Below the pieces are notes generated by a model. It was not told the DNA's origin and searched no databases. It saw only the letters and a list, made by a program, of their open reading frames with translations. From Amanita rubescens (Eukaryota > Basidiomycota > Agaricomycetes > Agaricales > Amanitaceae): a stretch of DNA of 64,000 nt. The number at the start of each line of letters is the position of its first letter. The stretch's first letter is position 1. Positions 1-9,470 of this stretch are shown piece after piece. The stretch is taken from NCBI GenBank assembly GCA_015039365.1, contig WION01000225.1, forward strand, positions 1-64,000, in the 5' to 3' direction. Made by a program: the position numbers and the translations under genes.

Positions 1-490
1 CAAAAAGAATTACCCATATTTCTCCATGTAGTCTGTTCGGAAGCTCCCTTGTACATTGAGGATAACGCAACAAAGTCAGGTAGCAGATAAAGGAGACTAT
101 GCTTTTCAAATATGCGGTCCAAACCTTCTTGATCTTTGATGCTTCCTCTGAGTCTGGTTCGAGGTTAGAGAAGAGACATTGTGTTGAGGTGGACTGCGCA
201 CTTTTTGGGATCACCAGGAAACTTGAAGTGAGGACTCAGCTTGCCGTGGTATGGATACTCTCTAGCAGGAGTATCATCCTTCTCGTCGCTGATCAGACTA
301 CCGTCTTCTCGTTCGTTATCACTGTCAACAACGGTATATGAGCTGGATACAAGAGCCTCCGAATAACGCAGTCTGACCCTTTTGCAGTTCGATTTTCAGC
401 GCATCTCGAAGTATGGCGCAAAACTCGTCCGCGGTTGGGCGTAATACGTCAGTTAAACAACCTTGAAGCTTGGTTCAACTCATAATTTAG
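1..490 (-). pseudogene. Partial unknown gene running off the left edge
   Basis: The minus strand has protein-like stretches in two frames. The segment near 330-430 reads LTDVLRPTADEFCAILRDAL. Downstream of it (about 340 down to 170), in a frame shifted by one base, is an acidic stretch containing YTVVDSDNERED and YHGKLSPHFKFPGDPKKC. The switch falls at an A4G3 run near 385, and a further stop follows MSLL near 170. No intron borders explain the switches, so this is probably a decayed gene, though the 3' part lies outside the window. I do not recognise the family. Confidence 0.3.
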
Positions 491-689
491 TTCCGTGATG
501 GATGGGCTACGTACGAATCTTGGACCGTGTCAGGTTTGATGGAGAGATGGAGAAGCATGTGGGTAAGTCCATCCTTTGCGGGCTCTTTGAAGTTGCGGAG
601 AGCAGTCGAGATCGCTGAAACTAGTTCCGGGTACATGCACTGCAAAATTCTCCCCTACGGGATCTCGGAAGAATTATTATGTTCATTGG

Positions 690-1042
690 ATAGAATTCAA
701 ATAAAATGGAAAGAAGCTGATGTGGAGTTGGCGTCCTATGAACCAACCTGGCTCCTACTACCATACCCTCATTTCCTTTAAAACCTCTTCCTCCACTTTG
801 AGTGCATCGCTCTGCGAGGGTGAGCAGGGGAAACGTCTGGACTCAGAAAAGCCATTTCAACTCACGTATCGGCAGAAATAAGTCTCTTCAAGGCGGCTAT
901 TGACTTCGATAGCCTGCTGGAGTTGTAATCAGGTCCTTTCGGTCCTTCTACGTCAGGAGGAATTGTAATTTTTCCAGGCGTCACGGGAAAATGGCAAGCC
1001 AAAGAGCGCTATTGGATTTTTCGAGCGAATAGCACCGCTCAT
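690..1042 (-). pseudogene. Decayed copy 1 of a small local gene family
   Basis: The minus-strand start MSGAIRSKNPIALFGLPFSR followed by DAWKNYN aligns with MFRAIRSEKAAAVFGIQLPF and DAWQNYKN of the intact relative at 5997-6380. A stop follows at once, and the similarity resumes in other frames, ending in a segment like the family C-terminus (EEEVLKE, then GWFIG). Several frame changes and stops make it a pseudogene. The function of the family is unknown. Confidence 0.5.
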
Positions 1043-1482
1043 TGAAAACTCTAGATCTCTGGAAATTATCGAATTGCAGATGCATGTAAATCTGTCCATA
1101 CTTATCATACGTGTATACGCGTGGCGACTCTAAGGAAAGCAGAGCGAAATGGGGAATTGGGAACAGGTCAGCCTTGCCATGAGGTAGAGAGGACTCGGAG
1201 GAAGACTCAAGCGGCGTTGTAGTATGTGGCATGTGCTAGTGCCACAAAGGATACCAAATCCACTGATTCAAGGGTCTTTCGCCCGGCCGTCATCCGGACA
1301 TAGACAATAGATGTCGATAAACAAAAGATTGTTTTGGTGAGGAACTTCATTGTTGTATCTTTCGAGTCATTTCGGCGAGTGCACTTGCACAGTTGTACAA
1401 AATCACCGAAGAAGCATCGAGTCCAGCGATCGGAATAAAAGTGTACAAAGACAAAAACGAACTGATATAGATGCCACTGCTA

Positions 1483-1865
1483 CTATTTCGCCATCAAAAA
1501 CCAGCCTGATTTCCCATAGAAACCTTCAGTTTCCAAGACTTCCTTCAACTTCTCTAGGACACCATCCTGCGGAATGAGCTGATCGTTTCGGCCGGTGCTC
1601 GCTACGAGGCCTAGAAGTTGGAAATGCCCGTCCTCTTCCGAACAAGCCCTCACAATCTCCACAGTTGGCCAAATGGGTTCGCAAAGTTCCTCAAGGCGGA
1701 ACTTAGCCCTTTCAATCTGCTCTATTCCGTAGCAAATGGGGTCATCTTCGTCCTCCGAGTCGGGAAGGATGGGGAAATATTTGTCTTTATAATTTTGCCA
1801 GGCATCACACGGAAGTAGGATGCCAAGACCGCTGCGGGCTTGTCAGAGCGAATAGCCCGAAACAT
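1483..1865 (-). pseudogene. Copy 2 of the small gene family, one frameshift
   Basis: The DNA is roughly 90% identical by eye to 5997-6380 along its whole length and is 383 bases long against 384. One lost base (codons for VFG became VLA) shifts the frame after MFRAIRSDKPAAV. Correcting that would restore the rest, including the acidic DSEDEDDPICYG segment and the C-terminal GWFLMAK. The 5' flank beyond 1865 matters more than the gene: it preserves the empty target site of the transposon that sits beside copy 4. Confidence 0.65.
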
Positions 1866-1989
1866 TGAGATCCGTCTTCCCACTGTTTTCTCTAAAACGA
1901 GTGTTATCGAGAATGGAAAAATACGTGAAACTGTTCGTACCCATATCCTGCATCGACGTCTGTGACAGTGGTCGTTGACAAGTTCCTTT

Positions 1990-3041
1990 ACGTAAGCAAG
2001 GACTCGCGTGGTGACATTGACAAGGGCGGAGTTACAATCTCTACTGCCATCGTTTCAATGGCTTTGTAACTATACGCCGCAGGCAGAAAAAAAGAGAGAA
2101 TTACGTGTAATTAATTACTGTACCTCGGCTGGCCTTGGGCCTGAATGGACTCTTATCCAGGAGTGCATGCAATTTGCCGACGACCTGTAAATGCCGGCGA
2201 GACCCGAAACATGCTACACGCGGCATTTTCCGACGAAGGTCCTACAACAGCCTACAACGCGCCGCGGCGATACACGAGATGCTCCCTGACGAACGTCAAC
2301 GGCAAAACGCGAGACAAGCTATTCACAGTGATACGCAAACTGAACGTCCACGGTGAAACGCGATACACGCTATGCGCTGCATTTTTTCCAGTGAAGAACA
2401 TCCCGAAGCCTATACTACCTCGGACCATGCCACGCGAAGCGCGGCGTGAGTTAAAATTGACAATGATGTAGCAGTGCTTAGTACTCACGGTAAAAGCCGG
2501 CGCATCTATCATAGCGCAGTGACTATACTATATATACATATATATAATAATATATACAATGCACTAGTATGGCGCCGCCGAATTCTGCTTTCTATAAAGC
2601 GTGGCTTTCACGTCTCAGGCTACTATAGTATATTGTACGGACACTTACGTCCTGACCACAACTACACATCAGTTCAACCATTGACATTAGAAATTGATTC
2701 TCAAATTCCATATTCAAAAAATGAAAAACAAGGAAAGATTCATCGTACCATTCGAGCTCTTCCTGTCTATCGTTGTTCTATATTTAGTTAGGCTTTACAG
2801 TAGTTTACAGTGTGACTGCCCCAACTGTTTAAATTTGTCCCACCGATGCCGATCATATGGCGAGTATATGTCTTCACGTTGTCACTGTTGCACCACCTAA
2901 TCAAATCTCGAACCTCAGTCACAATAAGGCCGTATGTATCCTCCCCTAAATGATCTACGTTTGCTTAGAATTTCGATTGTGAATTTACAGTTGCAAGAGG
3001 GTATCTGTCGACGCTTGATCCAGATCTCGATCGTATCTCCA
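1990..3041. other. Non-genic stretch with short repeats and AT-rich DNA
   Basis: No protein-like reading frame was found. A 29-base unit occurs twice about 51 bases apart (2292-2320 and 2343-2371), differing at five positions. A longer imperfect unit around 2193 and 2350 shares the pattern ACGCGATACACGCTATGCG-like. An alternating TA tract (about 2521-2562) follows. The stretch may be relics of a small element, but no terminal repeats were found. Confidence 0.4.
2521..2562. repeat. TA-rich low-complexity tract
   Basis: About 40 bases consist almost entirely of TATA/TATATAC/ATAATATA repeats. Nothing suggests a function. Confidence 0.6.
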
Positions 3042-4202
3042 TGGCTCAACAACTCGATAATATTCCTCAGCTACCGGCTCCCTATCAGACTTCCTTTGCG
3101 GTACGCACCGCCATCTCGCAAGCCTACTCGGCTATTTCAATGCGAGAGGATTAGAAGCGTACTGGTACGCTCCATACCTCCATACACTCTCTGAATTGGC
3201 AACTCCATACGATGGACATCTTATCGCCAATTGTCAACATCCACTTTATATCCCGGCACTCCGCATGAGAGAGCTGAGCATCCGCAAAAAATTTCGCGAT
3301 CGTCAGCTTCCATTCGACTCTGATGATGGGGTTACAATGAATTGACCGAGGAAGACCTTCGAGGTGCTGACGATGGAAACAATGGCGACGGTGATATCCT
3401 GGGAGATCCCGGTGCCAGCGAAGACCAAAGTCGCACATCTAAGAGGTTGTTCGAAGCAAACATGAAGAGGAAAAAAACTGAGTTAGAAAGACGAAGAGCT
3501 GAGATGATAGAACTTTTGAAAGAGAAGGAACAACTCATCGAGGACATGAAGAGCAGCCCGTAAGTAGCTTGTAATCAGGTTCATACTTACCATAAATCAA
3601 CCACTCAATCGACAGATCAAGTTACACCAAACCCTGATGGATCCCTAGCGAGCATAGCGTCGGAGCCAGAATCTAATGCAAAAGACATGACACCGGATGT
3701 TGCCCTTTGCCATATAACATTCCATGAACTCCCACAACCTACAAATAAGTCGGAATGGCATCACTATCAGCACCGCGCAGGTGTGAAAGTAACCCACCAA
3801 TGTTGCGCTCTCTTAGGCGAACTCAAGAAAGCACCTCGTCGAACTTTCAGAGGACCGGCGCGTCTTCATGATACGGCCTATAGTCTCATATCGCAGGCAC
3901 AGACTGAAGTTCTAACGTATTGTGCAGCCTATTTTGAGGGTAATGCTCAAGCAGAGCCAGTAATCGCCCTCGCTGCCATGGGTCCCTATTGGAAATGGGC
4001 AGTGATAGGCCCCACAGATGTTGAAGGCCTATATGATTGGACAGATCACAGGGAGGATGATGAAAAGGCAAAGGAGCTCCGTAAAAAATTTCAACCCCGT
4101 CCGTTTGTTCTTGGAACGCGTAAGTCGGACGAGGAGCTGACTAAAATTAGCCAGCGTCACATCTATCCCCTGCTTAGTATGCCACACGTTGGTGCAACAT
4201 AG
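3042..4202 (+). pseudogene. Unknown protein gene, probably decayed, with charged coiled-coil segment
   Basis: The reading opens at MAQQLDNIPQLPAPYQTSFA. It continues through a segment in another frame (EAYWYAPYLHTLSELATPYD, ending near 3338) and then an acidic stretch (ADDGNNGDGDILGDPGASED, 3345-3420). A Lys/Glu/Arg-rich likely coiled coil follows (MKRKKTELERRRAEMIELLK, to 3563). After a gap that may be an intron comes a 3' exon to 4202 containing CCALLGELKKAPRRTF and AAMGPYWKWAVIGPTDVEGL. The frame changes near 3155 and near 3330, and no intron fits the second switch. It resembles multi-copy basidiomycete hypothetical proteins. No function is assigned. Confidence 0.45.
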
Positions 4203-4660
4203 ATGATCGCTGCTCGGGTTGTAAAAACGTAGCGTGTCAAGTTGGAATACATTTGTTTGGTGCCTTCAGCTAATACGCAGAGAGCTCTCTCATTCCTTTG
4301 TGACTCCTCAGGCCTCAGGCCTTCACTAGTTGGCTTTCTTGGATGAGAAATCTCAATTTCCACGATCTGCAGGTCTGCCAGTTATCATAACTTGACTTCT
4401 TTCAAAGTTACCAGAAGTTCTGATCACTCGCGAATCGCTATGTACCGTAGTCGTGTGCTCTGAGTGCTTATACCCACGGGCTCTGTTCCTTTTTCTCTAC
4501 ATACATGAGGCGATATTGAAATTATATACACTACTAGTGGTACACGCAACAAGATTTGTTACGAAGCCAAAGTTTTGAAGAGAGTAAGTAACTAAGACCC
4601 TACTGACGCTACTATAAGTATAACCATGGAAAAGTCGAAATTGAAGAACGCACCAACTAT
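4203..4660. other. No gene seen
   Basis: About 460 bases between an unknown plus-strand gene and a minus-strand gene that ends here, so it holds two 3' flanks. No protein-like frame or repeat was noticed. Confidence 0.4.
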
Positions 4661-5312
4661 CTACCGGAAAGAAAAGTCTAACTTGACCTCCTTGGTGTTG
4701 TCACGGTCTCCAGTCCATTTCAGTTTGTCCCCAGCCCTTGTAAAATAAGCCATGAGGATGTTGACTGTTACAGGATTGGATGGAGTCATTGAATCCACTA
4801 GCATGTTGCTATACGGGTTATCGTGGGTGCCAAACGAGGTGGGAGGAAATTCAATGGTCGGGTAAACTATCAGACAACCTATGGGAGTGTCACAGGGGTC
4901 ATTAGTTTAATATAGGTCACTCAAGATCGGAGAGATGATATCACCTTCGGTAAGGTGAATTGACAACTTTGCAACTTTAAGTACTATATCGCGTCCCTTG
5001 GGAAGCTTCAATGGCATGATCATGCACATCTCACGAGTCAGGTCCCGCTGGCCTTCTGGCTTCAGGATCTCCTCGTCAAGGTATGCTTTTGATGCTTCAT
5101 ATGTGGTCGGTACTAGGTTTGGGAATTGCTCTTGGACCCCGGCGAGAAGTTGAGCCTCAATTTCGCTGGGTAGAGTGTCAAGACGTTCACCAAAGGCATA
5201 GAAGGTGGCCCGGGCCTTAAGATGAGTTCAGATCACCAATATGTTATCGCGTGACGAGAGACTCGCAGAGTGATGTAAAACTTACAACAGCTCTACTAGA
5301 TCCAGTGGCCAT
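4661..5312 (-). CDS. Unknown protein, three exons, 171 residues
   Basis: No long open frame exists here, but three exons join cleanly on the minus strand: 5312-5286, 5215-4945 and 4878-4661. Both introns (70 and 66 bases) start GTAAGT or GTGATA and end in AG. The spliced frame is 516 bases and encodes 171 residues starting MATGSSRAVARATFYAFGER. It includes RLDTLPSEIEAQLLAGVQEQ, GRDIVLKVAKLSIHLTEG, YPTIEFPPTSFGTHD and TRAGDKLKWTGD, and ends EVKLDFSFR. It has no signal peptide or membrane segment and looks like a small soluble globular protein. The family is not recognised. The exact phase match across both introns supports a real gene. Confidence 0.7.
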
Positions 5313-5449
5313 GCTTAATGTAGTGCAATACTAGAGTGCATAGATACTCATACTCAAGAAGGTTTGAGCTGGGTTTGAAAGCGATCCATATATGTACAAA
5401 CAAACTTCGCTACCAGGACCATGACTCCTGGCGGTATTATATACTTGTA

Positions 5450-5804
5450 TAGATTTCTGAACATTGTGTACCAGCCTGGGCTCTCCTCCATCACCGAAAC
5501 CTTCTTTTTCCAAATCACCTCACATATATCGCACCGCTTTCACAAGTGCTACGAGGAGTAGGTCACGTTCGGACCTGGAATCATGAAAGCCTAGTATTTT
5601 GACTCGCACATCGGGAAAGATGTGTTCGCAAATTTCTGTGTATGAACTTGGCCAGCCTGCCCAATCTCGTAACGAACGAGTTCCGATCCTTCCAGAAGGG
5701 AAATTTTGATATCTTTATAATGTTTCCAGGCATCGCTGCAGTGGGGAAGGGGGGATTCCGAAGATCGCTACTGGATCTCTTGTACAGTGAATAGCCTCGC
5801 TCAT
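5450..5804 (-). pseudogene. Decayed copy 3 of the small gene family
   Basis: The minus strand begins MSEAIHCTRDPVAIFGIP, matching the family N-terminus. In other frames it then matches DAWKHYKD, an IFPDVRVKILGFHDSRSERD segment and the C-terminal EKEGFGDGGEP. Frame changes and a stop separate these pieces. It lies just upstream of the three-exon gene's 5' end. It is more diverged from copy 4 than copy 2 is. Confidence 0.5.
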
Positions 5805-5996
5805 TGAAAGCTTTTGTTTAACCGGTTCGAGCGATAAATCTCCTTTAGTGCATCACGTCGGCGAGTGCTCGTCGACGTCGTAGTCATCTGGACTTGACGT
5901 TGCACAACCGTACAAAACTCCGAAGAAGAATTGACTAGGAGTTTGGTACAAAAATAAAATTGCAGAAGCTAACATTGAGCCGTTTTGGAAGTGTCG

Positions 5997-6380
5997 CTAT
6001 TTCGCCATAAAAAACCAGCCTGAATTCCCATGGAAACCTTCTTTTTCCAAGACTTCCTTCAACTTCTCCAGGACGCCATCCTGCGGAATAAACTGATCGT
6101 TTCTGCGGGTGCTCGCTACGAGGCCGAGAAGTTGGAAATCCTCTTCCTCTTCCGAACAAGCCCTCACAATCTCCACAGTTGGCCAAATAGGTTCGCAAAG
6201 TTCTTCAAGGCGGAACTTGGCTTTTTCAATCTGCTCCATTCCGTAGCAAATGGGGTCATCTTCGTCATCCGAGTCAAGAACGATGGGGAAATGTTTGTTT
6301 TTATAATTTTGCCAGGCATCAAACGGAAGTTGGATGCCGAAGACCGCTGCCGCCTTTTCTGAACGAATAGCCCGAAACAT
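5997..6380 (-). CDS. Small acidic unknown protein, intact copy 4 of the local family
   Basis: An unbroken frame of 127 residues starts at MFRAIRSEKAAAVFG. It contains an acidic patch (IVLDSDDEDDPICYGMEQI), then FRLEELCEPIWPTVEIVRAC, an acidic CSEEEEDFQLLG and the end GFHGNSGWFFMAK. The open frame extends upstream to 6551, but the ATG at 6380 is chosen because family similarity begins there. The extension also runs through a transposon end that starts at 6407. The 5' flank is therefore disrupted 18 bases upstream of the start codon by the target duplication, so expression may be altered. No domain is recognised. Confidence 0.55.
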   Translation of the reverse strand: MFRAIRSEKAAAVFGIQLPFDAWQNYKNKHFPIVLDSDDEDDPICYGMEQIEKAKFRLEELCEPIWPTVEIVRACSEEEEDFQLLGLVASTRRNDQFIPQDGVLEKLKEVLEKEGFHGNSGWFFMAK

Positions 6381-6397
6381 TGAGATCTGTCTTCCAA

Positions 6398-6406
6398 CTT
6401 TTTTCT
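6398..6406. repeat. Left copy of 9-bp target-site duplication
   Basis: CTTTTTTCT lies immediately outside the left inverted repeat and is identical to 11999-12007. Confidence 0.85.
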
Positions 6407-6563
6407 TAGTCTCGTTCCCAGACGTTCTAGGGCAGCGGAGACAGCCGAGCGGAGCGTGAAGCGGGGGCAAATTTTTTGGCGCGACTTTTGAGCACGGCGC
6501 TGCCCTAGAACGTCTGGTGCATTTCCCCTGGCAACACTGCGCTCGAGTCACGCTTGAGTCACC
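6407..6563 (-). repeat. Left terminal inverted repeat of the DUF6589/RecQ element
   Basis: The reverse complement aligns with 11843-11998. Shared blocks include CGCAGT, a GCACCAGA(C/T)GTTCTAGGG core, CGCTTCA(C/G)GCTCCGC and the outer TCTGGG(A/T)ACGAGA. Within this repeat, CAGACGTTCTAGGGCAGCG (6419-6437) recurs as its exact inverse at 6498-6516, so the end itself can fold into a hairpin. Confidence 0.85.
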
Positions 6564-6666
6564 TTGCTTAGAAATTGTATTATATCATACGTATCACATG
6601 ACATTGTTTACCCCTAAACGCGTCGCGCGCTGGCTTCCTGCATCCCTGGATCCCTGGATCCCACGT

Positions 6667-9376
6667 ATGTCACCGGCTCTAGAGCGTCACCGACGTCATC
6701 AGAATCAAGCGCGAAATTCTGCGACAAACTTGGATCAGGCTCGGCAGCGGTCCGCCCAAGAAAATAGCTATTCTTCAACAGCTACACGCCGAAAGATCGA
6801 AGACGAGCTCTTCAATTGCACCAATGGATTAAAGGCTTATGAGTGGCAGGTAGACGTGGCTGAGGCCATTCTATTAGGCCTAGATTGTACTGTGATTGGG
6901 GACAGGGCAGGAAAGACATTGCCATTCGTAATGCCCCTGTTCATTAAGCCCCAAAAGACAGTACTCATAATCTCGCCTCTGAATTCCCTGGAGGAGGATC
7001 AGGTAAGATATTTGAAGCACGTACTGCCAGTGCATTTAATCACAAACCGTTTGACAGGCTGCTCGCTTTCAAAAGATGGGGTTAACCGCTGTGGCTGTAA
7101 ATGGTGAAACTTATTCATCTCAGCTTCATAAAGTGGGTCCCCCCCATACCTGATGAGCTTAAAATGACCATTGTTAGGATCTTGAAAGCGGAAAATATCA
7201 AGTAATACTCTCATCACCAGAGATGTGCTTGAAACATCCTGATTTCCGCCAATTGCTGAGTGTAGCCAAATTCTCACATGCAATGTGCTTAATTGTTGTC
7301 GATGAAGCACATTGTATTACACAGTGGGGACCCCAGTTCCGCCAGGAATATGCAGACCTAGGGGAAATCCGGGCATTTGCACCACAAGCTCCCGTTCTCT
7401 TAACATCTGCAACACTCACTCCATCATCACTAGATCATGCACGTAAAATCATGCTGGTAGACCCCTTATCCTCTTACCATGTCATGCTGGGTGTAGATAG
7501 ACCCAATATTGCATGGTCAGTCAGGCATATGACACAAGGGAAAGACTTGGAAAGCTTAAAATTCATTATCCCTCCTCCTGACGTTGACACAAACACGCCA
7601 GGACCATTCATTCCCACAATGATATTCTTTGATGACATTGCCTTGGCCATGTCAGCTATGGTCTATCTACGTCACCTGATGCCCCAAGCTCGTCACCAGG
7701 AAATCGCTGTATACCACTCACGCCGAACATCCCGAGCTAAAAAATCGTCATGAAACAATTTCGCAACCAAGAGATCAGATTCTACTCACGACTGAAGCAG
7801 CCGGAATGGTACATCATTGTCTGGTGCATATTACGATTGTCTAACTAATGTTCTACGCTCAGGGATGTGATATATCACATGTTAAGCGGGTGATTCAATT
7901 CACTGTTCCAAAATCTCTGGATATTTGGTTACAGCGGGGTGGTCGAGCTGGTCGTGATAGGACCATCCAGGCAGAGGCTATATTGCTCGTTCAGCCTTCA
8001 GTATTTCAGGAGATTTCAAGCAAAAAGGAAATTAGCTCACCAGAGATGGACGGTACTACTACAGACACTCCTCAATACCGGAAAGAGATTCATGGTGGTC
8101 TGCGTCAATGGATCGAAGCAGCCGAATGTCGCCGCGATGTTGTTGATGAGTACTACGACTCCGGTGTGCCACGGTCGAGTAAGTTCGAATCGTCTATAAC
8201 AAAGAAGACATCTACTTACACAGATAAGCGCCGCTCGGTATCTGTTGCGACAACTGTCAACGGAAGACCAATGAGACGACAATTGTGGATTTCTCGAACG
8301 TCGGCAATTTCGATGTGGTGAAACTCAAAGGCCTGCTCGACGGCAGGACCTTCGAACGTCATAGAAAACGTCTCTATGGATGGACTAGGTGACACCACAG
8401 CAGATCAGCTTGAGGAATCAGACAAAGATATAGGAGACGATGTCACCTCCGATACGGGTATACCCAGGCCCTCAACCAAGCGTCGCGATCCCTCTATTCT
8501 TCCCCAAAGGCGGCGAGGCGCACATCTGGCTGATGCCCAACGTCGCTTGAGCGGTGGCGAGTAGAGACGTGGACAAATCTCTACAGTCAATGCCCGTGGA
8601 GTCCCGAAGTAATCCTGCCATCCCGAGTTATTTCCAATCTTGCGCAAAAGACATACATTCTGTCTGTTGATAATTTGGTCGAAATTGGAGGTTTGTCACG
8701 GCACCGTGCTCTTCGTCATGGCGAACAGATACTGTCTATCCTACACAAAGTTGACGAACGTGAGCGTAGTCGACGCTCGTCTGAAAAACAAAAGAAATTG
8801 GACGAACGTTTGGAGCGTCAACGTATCGCAGCAGTCGCTAGGGAGGCGAAGAAGTAGAGGCGAAGAGGCAAGGGAAGAGGAACGGTCGAGAAGGCCTAAG
8901 AAACCGCGACTCTCACGAGCAAAGAAGCATGTCGCGCCAGCACACGTGGCCGCGGAGATGGGGGCTCAAGGTAAGGAAAACGTACCCCTATCTCCGCCAT
9001 CTGTATTACATCCGACGGGCTCGTGGTTTCCCATGGCTCCGTTCACCCCACCACGGTTCACGACGTCTGCGCCTTACTATTCGCCCTCATCGACGCCTTT
9101 CACGCCACTTACGGCTAGCCTCTGTGCACCGCCTTTCACGCCTCCCACGGCTAGCCCTACGACGTCTGCGCCTCACTATTCCACGCTAGCCCTCCGCCTC
9201 TATCGTCTGCTCGCTTATGGGCATCACCCTATTATCTCGCGCCCTATCAAAATCCGATGCAACCTGCACCGCCCGTCCAGCCACATCCTACGTTTTCCAG
9301 TACGACTTCAACGCGATGGGACCATTTCAGAACCCCAAATAACTTTATACAAGAATACCGTGCTAGTGTACCTTGA
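6667..9376 (+). pseudogene. RecQ-like DNA helicase, frame-damaged
   Basis: Spliced exons give a RecQ-type superfamily-2 helicase. The Walker A loop is degenerate (IGDRAGKTLPFVMP; GTGSGKT is usual). QKMGLTAVAVNGET and YQVILSSPEMCLKHPDF follow, then the DEAH box (VVDEAHCITQWG), LLTSATL, LLTTEAAGMGCDISH, the arginine-finger motif VI (WLQRGGRAGRDR) and a zinc site (GICCDNC). After that comes a basic, Pro-rich tail. Introns lie at 7003-7057, 7133-7177, 7809-7862 and 8179-8228. Frame breaks without intron borders occur near 7720, 8385, 8553, 8855 and 9185. ATG 6667 is chosen; 6598 is in frame too. It sits inside the 6407-11998 transposon, converging on the DUF6589 gene. A role in transposition is inferred from location only. 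Confidence 0.85.
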
Positions 9377-9470
9377 AGTGAGTATATTTTTATTCATATA
9401 AGTTATACTTGACCAATTTCGAATGATAGAATATTTGTATTTACGCGATGAAATGCAATACCATTATATC

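Noticed and set aside
3101..3154. Possible 54-base intron (GTACGC..TTAG) in the unknown gene at 3042
   Set aside because: Joining there leads to a stop within about 45 codons, while the protein-like continuation is in another frame, so decay is more likely.
6030..6362. 110-codon plus-strand open frame over the small family gene
   Set aside because: Antisense shadow of the minus-strand gene. The same shadow appears over copy 2, and the protein-like, conserved reading is on minus.
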